Source: Penicillus capitatus
Lineage: Eukaryota > Chlorophyta
Reading direction: 5' to 3'
Assembly (NCBI GenBank): GCA_965649825.1
Contig: OZ287700.1
Span: forward strand, 186,001-250,000
DNA length: 64,000 nucleotides
The first letter of the stretch is position 1. Every line of letters begins with the position of its first letter. The position numbers and the translations under genes were made by a program. A model generated the notes under the pieces. The model was not told where the DNA came from. It did not search any database and saw only the letters and a list, made by a program, of their open reading frames with translations. This document shows positions 23,948 through 33,448 of the stretch, one piece after another.

Positions 23948-24925
23948 CTACCTAAGTGGCGTGATGTGACGGCAATGAGGACACAGCCAGCGTCCTGGTG
24001 GTGGACTGAATCCATCTGGAGCTAGGCAGCTGAAATGAAACCACTCAATCGAACAGTCTGCGTTATCACAACGAATCATTTCACCCGAAGCCACGCCCTT
24101 ACACAGACAGTAACGCGGCTCGGCACTTCTCCTTCGCCCGGCCCTGCGCTTCACCGTCTGTGTCCCCATCGGCATGCTGTGGACGACAGTCGATGGGGCA
24201 TTCGTGGGAAGGGGCGTGGCCACGAGGGGTTGTATCAGACGAATCCGTGCATCCACTTCTTCGATGGCTCGATCGTAGGCATCGTATCCTTGTTCGGCCA
24301 ATTCGTACTGGATCTCACGCATTCGACGGTTAGAAAGAGGGAGATGTGTGTTTGTGCAGAGGGATACGGTCAGGGCGTCGAGATGGCGCAGTTCGTGGAC
24401 TTGGTCGGACAGCTCCTCCGCAAAGTCTTTCGCCGCTTTGCGTCGCGAAATCCGGGAGCGACGATTCTTGACGTCTTTCCTACTGGACTCGATGGCCTCG
24501 ACGATATGGCGTCGTTTGACGTCGACATCGCCGATGAGCTTGAGGGCAACCGAGGCGTCGGAGAGAAGGGCCCGAGTACGCACAATGCATTCTTCCAATC
24601 CTGAACGTAGAAACACGTCGACGCAGCAGGGAGAAGGCCCAGGATGGGTACCTATCTCACCGGAGGATTGCTGTCCCGTGTGCTTGCGTTTTTGTGGCGC
24701 TGTGTTCGTCCCTTCGGCGTCGTTCTCCATCGTCATCGTACTGAAGTTCTCGCCATCGACCGTATGCCTCAACCGTACGTGCCGAAGAGGGACCGTATAC
24801 GTCGAAGATACGGTCTCGGTCGTGTCCCCGCTGTCATTCAACGGATCGTGGTTGCCGTCTGGACGTCGGGTTTCTAATAACGAGCCATGGAAACGGCGAT
24901 GCTGTACCGGTAGAGACTGACCCAT
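23948..24925 (-). CDS. ING: ING-family PHD-finger chromatin protein
   Basis: 325-residue protein in one uninterrupted exon. The middle part has the helical ING N-terminal domain ([14 protein letters not shown] through [15 protein letters not shown]). The C-terminal PHD finger has complete Cys4-His-Cys3 ligands: [42 protein letters not shown] fingers read H3K4me3 and recruit histone acetylase or deacetylase complexes in the nucleus. The stretch just before it is basic ([13 protein letters not shown]). The first ~90 residues are poorly conserved, so the true start could be a later Met such as MTMENDAEG. The start codon overlaps the 5' region of the OEP21 gene on the other strand. Confidence 0.9.
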   Translation of the reverse strand: MGQSLPVQHRRFHGSLLETRRPDGNHDPLNDSGDTTETVSSTYTVPLRHVRLRHTVDGENFSTMTMENDAEGTNTAPQKRKHTGQQSSGEIGTHPGPSPCCVDVFLRSGLEECIVRTRALLSDASVALKLIGDVDVKRRHIVEAIESSRKDVKNRRSRISRRKAAKDFAEELSDQVHELRHLDALTVSLCTNTHLPLSNRRMREIQYELAEQGYDAYDRAIEEVDARIRLIQPLVATPLPTNAPSTVVHSMPMGTQTVKRRAGRRRSAEPRYCLCKGVASGEMIRCDNADCSIEWFHFSCLAPDGFSPPPGRWLCPHCRHITPLR

Positions 24926-24939
24926 GTCTGTCCTCTGTA

Positions 24940-25706
24940 CAGCACAGCGTCATGTCTTGTCAGTTATGGAGACAAGCATCTGTCCTTTAAACTACGGGAG
25001 AAGCTCGCGTCCTCGCACATGGATGTGAAGTTTCACGGCGAGCTGAACACCACGACGGGAGGCTGGAAACATGATGTGCAGATTCTGAGTGCCCTGCTGC
25101 CCGTCAACGGATTCAGATCGAGACGAGACCGAAAACGGGCACGCGATCCATATCTTGGTATCTGTGGAATCGGCGGCCGCATACATTACAGCACCGATAC
25201 CGAATCAACGCGCTATAAGTTTGGCTTCTGGGCCAAAAGTGTGACCTCTCTGGAGCCATGGACATACGTGTGAGATCGATCGACTGTCTAGATGAAATCC
25301 GCTTCGATTCGCCGAGCGACTGCTGGGCGCGTATCGATCTCGAATCGATGTACAATCCACATTGCTACCAAGTGTGACGCACCCTCTACTCACATCGAAA
25401 CCGTTCAACGTCCCCAGTGCAGTCTTGTACATCTTGCTGTGCTGTGTTAGTTTGAGCACGTGCTGCACGCACGGGTGAATAAGATCTTTATGAGCTTGAC
25501 GTCCAGACAGGATCTAAAGTGCACGATTGGATGGCAAGGCGTCGCTTTTAACAACCAGACGCGAATCTCTGGAGTAAGTCGCTGTCCCTTTGCCACCTTG
25601 GCGTGCGCCGTGCTGTGTGTAGAAGTCGTATGTGGAAGTGCAAGAGAACAATTGGTCGGCTCAGATTGACTCAGACAAGAGGATCAGTCTCATGTATCAT
25701 CTATGA
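24940..25706 (+). CDS. OEP21: Outer envelope pore protein 21 (OEP21)-like
   Basis: Five or more small exons. In frame: [20 protein letters not shown], then [11 protein letters not shown], a beta-strand-rich middle ([20 protein letters not shown]), [41 protein letters not shown], and the end [20 protein letters not shown] plus Leu. Start and end match plant OEP21 closely (compare LRYGGDSKALKIHAKEKL, GGLDTKTG and ENNWTFNADYKGRWNVRYDL), and the length is similar (~180 residues). OEP21 is a beta-barrel anion pore of the plastid outer envelope passing phosphorylated sugars. Two introns begin GTGTGAC. The extreme 5' end, including the start codon, could not be placed. This gene is the best evidence here for a primary-type plastid. 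Confidence 0.75.
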
Positions 25707-26046
25707 GAGGGCGAGGGCGAGGAGAGTACACAACCATAGTTGTGCCATTTTCCCTCAAGCACAGCAGTACCGTGGAATGCATGCAGTTGTGGTGATGCGG
25801 TCGGAGGATGTCTGCCGTTTCTGTCAAGCACATCCGATCATCGGTGGCATCTGTAGATAAGATCAAGTGACCCTGTTTCAAGCGGAGCATCGATGCTCTC
25901 TCGATATTTATCAAATAAAAAGACAAGCATGGCCTGAGTCCATCATTAACTGTAAATCCAACAAGTGTTGCTATCATGAAACGACTCCTCACGCTCTGGA
26001 CGATACGAGGGTTGGTGAACAGGTCATCCCTCCGCGCGTCGTCACT
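25707..26046. other. Intergenic, convergent 3' ends
   Basis: 340 bp between the OEP21 stop and the stop of the zinc-ribbon gene on the opposite strand. Short open frames exist on both strands but nothing looks like a protein or RNA gene. Confidence 0.4.
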
Positions 26047-27234
26047 TCAGTAGTACTCATCGTCATCCATGTCATACTCCTCGTCGTCATCTTCATCTGC
26101 CTCTTCGTCCGAGATCGGGAAAACGGCGCCCGCTTCCACGCCTCGCCTTACGGATAAGAAATGCCCAACTTTGAGCACGTTCAGATTTTCGAACATCACG
26201 TCGAGGGCGACCATTCCTTTCGAGCTGCCCAATTCGATGTCCCATTCCGCTAGCAAGGCGTTTTCGAGATCGGCCACGGCGACGACCTCTTTGACACTGT
26301 ATTCGCTCTCTCCGTGAATGTATGTCCTGTAGAGATCGGATCCCTCTGCCAGATCGACGCTTCGATGCTGCAAAGCGCGATCGAGTTTCTCTTTGCGTTT
26401 GGTTCTGTCCTTCCAGAATTTTCGTAGATGATGCGCGACGCGATCCTCTGAGCCCGTTGCCCACGGACGCGATCTCCATAGCGATTCCTTCATGATCCCA
26501 TCGACAGTGTCTTTGCAGAACCACTGCCCTAGATATCCACGCAGAATACCGTCGGAGTTTCGCTCTTCGAAAGCGGCATAGACATCTGACAGCGACGTGT
26601 CTCTTAACTTCTGCCGATCTGCGCTGGGAATACAGTGCATAATCCTCTCGCCCTCGATCTCGAACACAGCCCTCATATTCCGTTTCATACGTTCAAACTC
26701 GCTGGGCTCAGCCGACGGCGATTCTAAGAAAAAGGAAAAAACGGTTTCGGGGTGTTCCCAGGGACACCGCCGAAGTGTTTCTTGAACACGATCGACGACA
26801 CGGCACCGTGCTGTCACGCCTTCAAACGACATCGTCGCGTGTGAGATGGCCGATAAGTAATCGCCCAGCAGTACATTGCGTAATCTCTTGTCGAGCGCCG
26901 CCAAATCGACATCCACTTCCTTCTCCAGTCTCTCTTTCCTTCGGAGATTTCGCAGGTAACGAATCTCGCCTCTCAGGTAATAGTGCGCGGATTTTGTTGC
27001 GCTATGGTCTGGGCTCTCGACCACGACCAAGTATCTCAAAAGATTGAGGTCAGCCATTTCGACTTCGCATTCCTCATGGATGCATTGCTCGGAGATGATG
27101 TAGAGGCATCCGTGACAGGCTGTGGCGTTTTGGTTGCCTCTCATACAGCATTGGATGCAGAGAAGGGTGGCATCAATGTAATCGAGTGTGCCTTCGATGA
27201 CACATCCGCATCGGCGGCAAGCTTCTGACGTCAT
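26047..27234 (-). CDS. Zinc-ribbon protein of unknown function, paralogue A
   Basis: About 395 residues from ATG 27234 in a single exon; the frame stays open upstream to 27351 without another ATG. The N-terminus has CRRCGC and CIQCC, a probable Cys4 zinc ribbon, then RGNQNATACHGCLYI. The body is helical with ALDKRLRNVLLGDYLSAI and ERIMHCIPSADRQKLRDTSL. The C-terminal half contains basic and mixed helices and ends in an acidic tail (SDEEADEDDDEEYDMDDDEY). I do not recognise the family. The next gene upstream is a diverged paralogue, so this is a tandem duplication. Confidence 0.7.
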   Translation of the reverse strand: MTSEACRRCGCVIEGTLDYIDATLLCIQCCMRGNQNATACHGCLYIISEQCIHEECEVEMADLNLLRYLVVVESPDHSATKSAHYYLRGEIRYLRNLRRKERLEKEVDVDLAALDKRLRNVLLGDYLSAISHATMSFEGVTARCRVVDRVQETLRRCPWEHPETVFSFFLESPSAEPSEFERMKRNMRAVFEIEGERIMHCIPSADRQKLRDTSLSDVYAAFEERNSDGILRGYLGQWFCKDTVDGIMKESLWRSRPWATGSEDRVAHHLRKFWKDRTKRKEKLDRALQHRSVDLAEGSDLYRTYIHGESEYSVKEVVAVADLENALLAEWDIELGSSKGMVALDVMFENLNVLKVGHFLSVRRGVEAGAVFPISDEEADEDDDEEYDMDDDEYY

Positions 27235-27714
27235 TGTCGTCGTTGGCGGCGAGGTGACCGCGAGGAAAAGTTCAAAGTGAGGGGGACGAACGGTTTGAAG
27301 AACGTCATAGATGTGCCGACGGGACTGTTCAGCGAACTTTAATGCCTGCACAAAACGACGTCGCTTCTCGCTGGCTTCCTTCCGACTCTATGCCGAATGA
27401 AAAGCTAAGTCAACGATGTGACGTGGCAAGGATGAGCGAGACGCGCTGTCTTTTGTCAGTCTGCAATAGGACCGTTCAGACATGTCAGATGAACCACCAA
27501 CGGTATCATCTGCCCAAAAACGGCATGTCAGGGATAGACCTTATGATATACATCCCTCTTTCCTTTCTTACATGAGGGTCCTTTCGCTTCATCGCCATCA
27601 GCACAAACATACCTCTGTCTGGCGCGATTATGCAAGCATCGATGCCGTTTTAAGAGAACGGGAGATCATTGAAGGGTGGAGAGGGCGATGTTTGTTTGTG
27701 AGTGTATGGGGGTA
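27235..27714. other. Spacer between zinc-ribbon paralogues
   Basis: 480 bp between the two paralogues, both on the minus strand. It contains an open extension of paralogue A (to 27351), then no supported gene. It could hold 3' exons of paralogue B that I could not join. Confidence 0.35.
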
Positions 27715-28499
27715 TCACTGGTCCGTTGCGCCGCATCTTTTGTGACTCTCAAATGCGAAGGCGACATCTTCCAATGGCGTCTTCTTCAGGCGCAGACGGT
27801 CTTGGCGAGAGAGGACCCGCATGATTCGATCGCCCACAAGTCGAAACGCCGTTTTGCACTTCTCTTTGGCCATGCCGAATTCAGCAGGTCCCCCATCGGG
27901 ATACGACATACAGAAATCAAACGCCGCTCCTAACAGACCACACCTGACGCCAACAGCAAAGCTCACGTATCCGCACCTGGATCCGCATACGAACACGAGC
28001 ACAGAATCTCGATCACACGAGGCATGACGGCATATCTCTCCAGCACTTTATCGAGCGTCATCTGACGGGGACTCCTAGACTGAAGGTAGTCTTCGAGCAG
28101 ATAGATCCGCAGCAAAGGATCGAGGTCATTCAGAGAGATGTCGAGCAATACTTCGAGCCTCTTCTTGCGCTGGGCGGTGCGCTGTTGACCCAGGACGTGC
28201 ACTTCGAAACCCAAATAGAGTTTCACGGCTCCGTGGCCTGTCGACTGTCGTTCGATGGCGAAGTTCAGTCGACGCAGGTCTTCCCATATGCAGCCGTGCA
28301 ATTTCATTGCCTGCGTCTTGGACACGAGGAAGCGGTTGTGTGTCGTCTCGTCGAAGCGGCCGAAGAATTCTCGGCAACAGTAAGCGCAGAAAAACGTTGG
28401 CGGCGGGCCTCCCAAGATACCCCACGTCTCCAATTCATCCCCGCAACGAAGACACGACGCACGAGTGCCCTCGTCGGCAGAATCTTCCAGACACTGCAT
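27715..28499 (-). CDS. Zinc-ribbon protein of unknown function, paralogue B
   Basis: Two exons joined by an intron of about 47 nt starting GTGCGGATACG, giving DPGAAFDFCMSYPDGG across the join (paralogue A has HPETVFSFFLESPSAE there). The N-terminus has CLRCGD and CAYCC. The shared blocks are LDPLLRIYLLEDYL (A: LDKRLRNVLLGDYL) and DRIMRVLSRQDRLRLKKTPL (A: ERIMHCIPSADRQKLRDTSL). The copy stops soon after, at 27717-27715, and lacks the C-terminal half and acidic tail of A. It is either a shorter paralogue, a truncated copy, or has an unseen last exon. Confidence 0.6.
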
Positions 28500-28537
28500 A
28501 GAGGTCGGTGAGTGACGGTACACAGAAGGCAGACGAT

Positions 28538-28693
28538 ATGGCCAACAGCAGAGGTCGACCGTTGAGAAGCGTTTGGAAGGTACCGAAGAGTGCTGCTGCT
28601 CAGGAATATGTTTCGAGCCCCATTGTCGAGCTCTTTTCTCCGCAACTTCGCGACACGAGCAAACGTCACATCACCGCGCTGAAGGGAGAGTGA
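28538..28693 (+). CDS. Possible small protein, unrecognised
   Basis: A 51-codon open frame starting MANSRGRPLRSVWKVPKSAA in the 236-bp gap between the zinc-ribbon gene and SHMT. It is basic at the start and has no known domain. It would be divergent from paralogue B and convergent with SHMT. The only support is position and an intact frame. Confidence 0.25.
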   Translation: MANSRGRPLRSVWKVPKSAAAQEYVSSPIVELFSPQLRDTSKRHITALKGE

Positions 28694-28735
28694 GGCAGAC
28701 GGCGATTGAGGGAAAAATAAATGTGAGGTGTGGGG

Positions 28736-30406
28736 TCAGAGTCCCGGCATAGGATAGGAGGAAGCAAAAGCGATCACATCCGTTCTGAGCTGTTGAATGC
28801 CTTCGTGGCTCTCCGCCACTTCCGACGCGTGCTTCACGAAATCGGCCACTTTCCCAGCGCCAGGAGTGGTCTTCTTCAGCTCGATGGTGATCTCCACGGC
28901 ACGATGTATAAAATCGGCGATTTTCTCGAAGGCCTCGACATCGCAGCCACGCGTTGTCATGGCCGGTGTCCCGATGCGCACACCGCCTGGATTCATGGCA
29001 CTCTTGTCACCAGGGACAGAATTCTTGTTGAGCGTAATCTTCACCAAATCCAGAGTGTGCTGCACACGCGAACCGTCGATGCCTTTCGCTTTCAGATCGA
29101 CCAGAATCAAGTGATTGTCTGTTCCCCCCGAAATAATATCATATCCATACGACTTCAATTTTTCTGCCATTGCTTGGCAGTTGGAGACGACCTGAGTGGA
29201 GTACGCCTTGAACTCCGGTGCACTGGCCGTCTTCAATGCCACGGCAATGCCAGCAATGGTGTGATTATGGGGTCCCCCTTGGAGTCCCGGAAACACCGCC
29301 TGATCAATCTGCTGCTTGTAAGGGAGTCGATAGAAGACCATACTGCCACGGGGACCTCTGAGAGACTTGTGTGTGGTGGTCGTGACCACATCGGCGTAAG
29401 GAAACGGACTGGCGAGCAACTCCGAAGCGATCAGTCCCGATACGTGTGCCATATCGACCATCAGGTATGCCTCGACGGAATCGCAGATCTTACGGAATCT
29501 GGCATAGTCGAAGTCGCGTGAGTAGGCAGAGGCGCCGGCGATGATGATCTTTGGACGAAAGAGCTTTGCGTTCTTCTCCAGTGTATCGTAATCGATCAGT
29601 CCCGTCGATTCATCCAGTCGATAAGGCATGCTGGCGAAGTAGACAGACGTTGCCGACACACGTCGCTTGGCCGTCATGAATCCATGCGTCAGATGACCAC
29701 CTATTCGCGAAATGACGATGGAGTGAGATGTCACACTTTTGGATCGCGTACCGTGTGGAAGATCAAGACCCATGATTCGGTCGTAAGGTTGCAGGAGACC
29801 CGTATAGACGGCGAAGTTGGCGGGCGAGCCTGATAAGGTTTGAACGTTGACACCCCATTCGTTTGGATCAAGCTGATAGAGCTCTAGCGCCCTTTTCTCG
29901 CACAGAAGCTCGCATTGATCGATATGCTCATTTCCACCATAGTATCGTGCACCGGGACGTCCCTCCGAGTACTTATTCGTCATGCACGAACCCACAGCCG
30001 TCATGACCTACACGCCTCTTCTCAGATAGGCATCCTGGGAACTAAGGGACCCAGCGCCTTACCGCCTTGGACGTGAAATTCTCCGACGCAATGAGCTCGA
30101 TCCCAGTTGTCTGAGGTGAGAGAAGTGACCGAGCGTGTTAGTGTGAGTTGTATGTCACACTTGGCGTTTCTTTTCGTTTTGGATGATTTCAGAGATTTCG
30201 GGATCGATGTCGACGAGAGGCCCGTCCTCTTGAAACATTTTCACTGAGGTGCCGTTCATGGCGAGGCGATCTGTTTTGGCTGCGTGAACGCGAAGGCGAC
30301 GTCGAAGAGCGATTCGAGCGACGTGGAGTCGCCGTAATGGCCGTCGCTTTGCAGTTGCGGCTGGAACGACGGCGGCACGTTGAAAGGGATACCTAGACGT
30401 GAGCAT
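28736..30406 (-). CDS. SHMT: Serine hydroxymethyltransferase, organellar
   Basis: PLP enzyme converting serine and THF to glycine and 5,10-methylene-THF. The likely start at ATG 30406 gives an Arg/Ala-rich leader ([20 protein letters not shown]...) typical of organelle import. Joined exons read [76 protein letters not shown], the PLP-Lys site [23 protein letters not shown], and [14 protein letters not shown]. All active-site blocks are present and the length is normal. The intron before HLTHGF runs from GTACGCGATCC to GAATAG and carries AAAAGTGTGACATC; the one after KKRQ begins GTGTGACAT. An alternative ATG at 30457 would overlap the start of the gene on the other strand. Confidence 0.94.
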
Positions 30407-30455
30407 TATACACAAATGAGTCACAGCTGACGTCGATCGATGCAACGCCTCGTTC

Positions 30456-31523
30456 ATGGACGCCACAGCACATCGGTCCGAACGCGATGCCGAGTTAATG
30501 GGAGCTTTGCTAGAATGGCGGCGGCAAACGGCGTCGAAGTTTCAAGTCCCCGTCTTCTACATTCTGCAAGAGAAGACCCTGCGGCATATCGTGGACGTAG
30601 GACCAGCGCCTTGACCACGTTGCAGTGTGAAGGTCACTCTTTCCTGTAGAGGAAACCCATCACACTTGAGGGACTGCTGCACATTGATGGCATTGCAGAA
30701 GTGAAGCTCTCGTATTTTGGCTCCGAACTGCTAGAGATACTGGAACGATATCTCTTTCCTGGGGAGCGTGCTCTGAAGGCCTATGCAAGTGCTGTTCCCG
30801 TCAAGGTGAAGGGTGTGAGCAAAAGTGTGAGACTCAGTGTGCAGTCGTGTGCAGAGCTGCTGTCATTTGTGTAACTTGTGTGACTCCGTTGCCTGTCCTG
30901 GATGTGGAGTGGTCCACAGTAATCCACATAATAACTGGAGCACGACGAACTCGTTGCTCTATCAGATGAAACCGGGACAGAAGATAGAGAATGCGTTTGC
31001 AACGGTGGATGCCTTAAAGAGGAGGAAGACCGATGCGGCCGGTGATTTCGTGATGAAGACCATGAGCGAACTGCATTGTCCCCTGAATAACGTCAAGAGG
31101 CCAGAGTCTGTAGCGCCAGTCAAGAAGAATAAAGGACGCGTGGATGAGAAGAGCGTGCAGATTCAGAACGCCTTTCTGCGTAGGATGGCGCAGCAAGAGA
31201 TGGCAAAAGAGATGCAGACATCGTGGTCAGAAGCGAGGCCAATCGAAGGAGATGTCGCTTCAGAGAGAGAAAAAAAGAGTGAGGATGCTCTGTCAGATGC
31301 CGAGAGATGCGACAGAGAGGCAACTGAAAAGAGTGAGATAGAGGATAAGGGAGCCGTGAAAGATGCAGCTCCTGCGGAAAAGGAAGAGTCGCCGAAGAAG
31401 AGGAGAAAAAGGAAAAGAGCCAAAAAGAAAAGGGCGGCGGCTTCATCGTCCAGTCATTCTTCTGTCCTTTTGGACAAGAGCTTCTGGGATATGGCTTCCG
31501 AGGCATCACACTTTTACGAGTGA
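30456..31523 (+). CDS. HRDC-domain protein with Cys-rich and Lys-rich regions
   Basis: The N-terminus is an HRDC domain assembled across one intron: ELMGALLEWRRQTASKFQVP, VFYILQEKTLRHI, RKPITLEGLLHIDGIAEVKL, SYFGSELLEILERYL. HRDC domains bind nucleic acid in RecQ helicases and in RNase D/Rrp6 exonucleases, but neither enzyme domain is present because the gene begins here. After a second intron (GTGAAGGG to GTGTGCAG) comes a Cys cluster, SCCHLCNLCDSVACPGCG, a probable zinc site. Then a Glu/Lys-rich stretch ends KKRRKRKRAKKKR and SFWDMASEASHFYE. The next open segment (31555) has no ATG, so the two may be one gene. Both introns carry the recurring intron words. Confidence 0.65.
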
Positions 31524-31554
31524 GAGAAGCGACAGTGGTGTGCTGTCTACATAG

Positions 31555-32125
31555 GTGAAGAAACGCACGAAGGAGGCGCTGAAGAAGAAGAAGCCGGCAG
31601 TAAAGAAGCCAAAAGCGACAAAGGGATCCATTCCTGCATGGATTGGCCGCCAAGACAACACATCCACATCGGCCAGACAATCACATACAGACTTCCCGCC
31701 GTTCTTTGAAGAGCCTCCCGATCTGGATACCTGTCCCATCCCTGTGCTCAAGAGTTTTCTGAACCAGGTGACGATACCAGCGCAGCATTGCGTTGTGTGC
31801 GATGCGATGATGTCACGCTCTTGTGTCCGTGTAGAATGGTTTCACCTGTCCTTTCGAGATCAACGATGCCTCGGAGCTGCGTGTCCTCGCCAAGAATTGC
31901 CTGTCCTCTTGGGAAGTCCATCGCGTCCTGAACTGTGAGAGATTGCCGTTACCTGGACGACATCGTGCTATTCTGCGGCTCAAGTCCAGCGATGACGGCG
32001 CCAGAATGCGGAGCAATTTTCGTAAACTGAGTCTCATTGTGCATCCCGATAAAAACTGTCTGCCAGAAGCGAGCCATGCTTTCTACCTCCTGCAATCCGC
32101 TGTACAATACCTGTCTGCCCCATGA
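31555..32125 (+). CDS. J-domain (DnaJ-like) protein segment
   Basis: The first exon follows a good acceptor (CTACATAG) and is Lys-rich (KKRTKEALKKKKPAVKKPK), ending CPIPVLKSFLNQ. An intron with donor GTGACGATACC and acceptor GTGTAG leads to NGFTCPFEINDASELRVLAK, EVHRVLNCERLP, and a J-domain with RMRSNFRKLSLIVHPDKN and SHAFYLLQSAVQYLS. The HPD signature needed to stimulate Hsp70 ATPase is intact. The segment before the J-domain resembles a SAP-like helical pair. No in-frame ATG exists at the 5' end, so the start lies upstream. The simplest source is the HRDC gene, spliced from GTCCTTTTGG near 31468, but I cannot prove it. Confidence 0.6.
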
Positions 32126-32345
32126 GGACCTCACGCACCTACCTCCATCTGAACAGATCTCTGAGATGTCTCATTCCAAACGACAAGACGTCGTCGTCAT
32201 GCTGACGCGAGAGATATTCGCGTCGTTTTCGCAACGCTCGCCGTCATACACCCCGTTCCGTGGTTTACGTCTTCCGTCGACACGCCGTTTCGCATTTCCA
32301 TTCTGTCGATCTTCTGTTCGTTCGTTCGTGCATTCGTTTGACGAG

Positions 32346-32990
32346 ATGAAGTGCCGAGTTCTGAATCTTCGCTCGCGCGTTGCCCTTCGTCGTTGGCGTT
32401 GCGTCCATCCGCGTCGTATTCCTCGCCCCGTGCGTTGCGAAATCGACACGGCTGTCGCGACGCCTCTCGTCAAAGTCACCTTTACGATTCCACACCATGT
32501 CGAGTTCGGTCAGTCCGTATGCGTTCTCGGGTCGTCTGAGGCATTGGGCGATTGGCAAGTCGAGAAATCGGCATGTCTGAGTTGGAATGAAGGCGATGTC
32601 TGGAGTGGTATCGTCGAAATGCCAGCCGCCCCTGTCGAGTATAAATACTTCACCAAGAACGCAGACGGGACGGCGGCGGAATGGCAGCCGTCTCCGAACC
32701 TGACGGTCGACGTGGAGGGAGAAGACATGGAAGTGCATGACGAATGGAATGGCATGCTTCAGGCGATGACAACAGAACAAGAGATGATGCCATTGGTCGG
32801 GGAAGCGCCTGAAGAGCCAAAGCCGATCGAAGCTGAGGCGGCGACTGTGAGTGCCTTTGTGCATGGACCCATTCCCGAAACGATTCAAAATTTGGCAGAG
32901 GAGGTAGTAAAGGATGCACCTCCAGCAAAAGAGAAAGTCATTGCCCATAACGCATCGGGCGTTGAAAAGGAAGAAACGCTCTCCGCTTGA
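32346..32990 (+). CDS. CBM20 starch-binding protein, probably plastid or organellar
   Basis: 214 residues from ATG 32346. The first ~33 residues (MKCRVLNLRSRVALRRWRCV...) are Arg-rich with no acidic residues, like a transit peptide. A carbohydrate-binding module family 20 follows: VKVTFTIPHHVEFGQSVCVL, SSEALGDWQVEKSACLSWNE, WSGIVEMPAAPVEYKYFTKN, EWQPSPN. The GDW and EYKY...W aromatic sites that hold starch are present. The remaining ~90 residues are low-complexity acidic/Ala-rich. There is no catalytic domain, so it may be a starch-granule scaffold or a regulator. The frame is open further upstream (to 32037) but overlaps the J-domain gene. Confidence 0.8.
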   Translation: MKCRVLNLRSRVALRRWRCVHPRRIPRPVRCEIDTAVATPLVKVTFTIPHHVEFGQSVCVLGSSEALGDWQVEKSACLSWNEGDVWSGIVEMPAAPVEYKYFTKNADGTAAEWQPSPNLTVDVEGEDMEVHDEWNGMLQAMTTEQEMMPLVGEAPEEPKPIEAEAATVSAFVHGPIPETIQNLAEEVVKDAPPAKEKVIAHNASGVEKEETLSA

Positions 32991-33448
32991 GAAACGGCTG
33001 GAATGTATAGCGTGTGAGATGACTCTGTACATATAAGAAACGATGGGTGGTCCGCGGGGTGGTTTTTTTTTCTGTTTGCATTTGTATTTATGACGGACGA
33101 GATGGAGACCATGTCTCATCGGTTTCTGTCTTTCATGTTCAGCTTTTAGCATGACTTTCCGAGACGATTTGATCGAGCATCCTCAGTTGTGCCCAAAACA
33201 GATGTTTGTTCGCTGAAGGAATCGAACATTGGATTTGTATGTGCTTGTCGCGACGGTTGAGCTTCTCACGACTTGAATCTCAATTCTCCATGGGAATGAT
33301 GGAAGTACTCCTGTGAAAAGACTCTTTGCTACTAAGCGTGACAGAGCGCGTGCGTGCGTGTGTTGAAAGGTGACGTCTCGTGATTGGATACATTGACGTT
33401 TTCTTTGGCAACTTGACTTACGGCCTTCGCAATCTCTGGTGCCTTAAG
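32991..33448. other. Intergenic spacer upstream of POLA1
   Basis: 458 bp with no supported gene. It includes a T-run at 33062-33070 that may belong to the 3' region of the CBM20 gene. It should contain the POLA1 promoter; no E2F-type site was evident. Confidence 0.4.
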
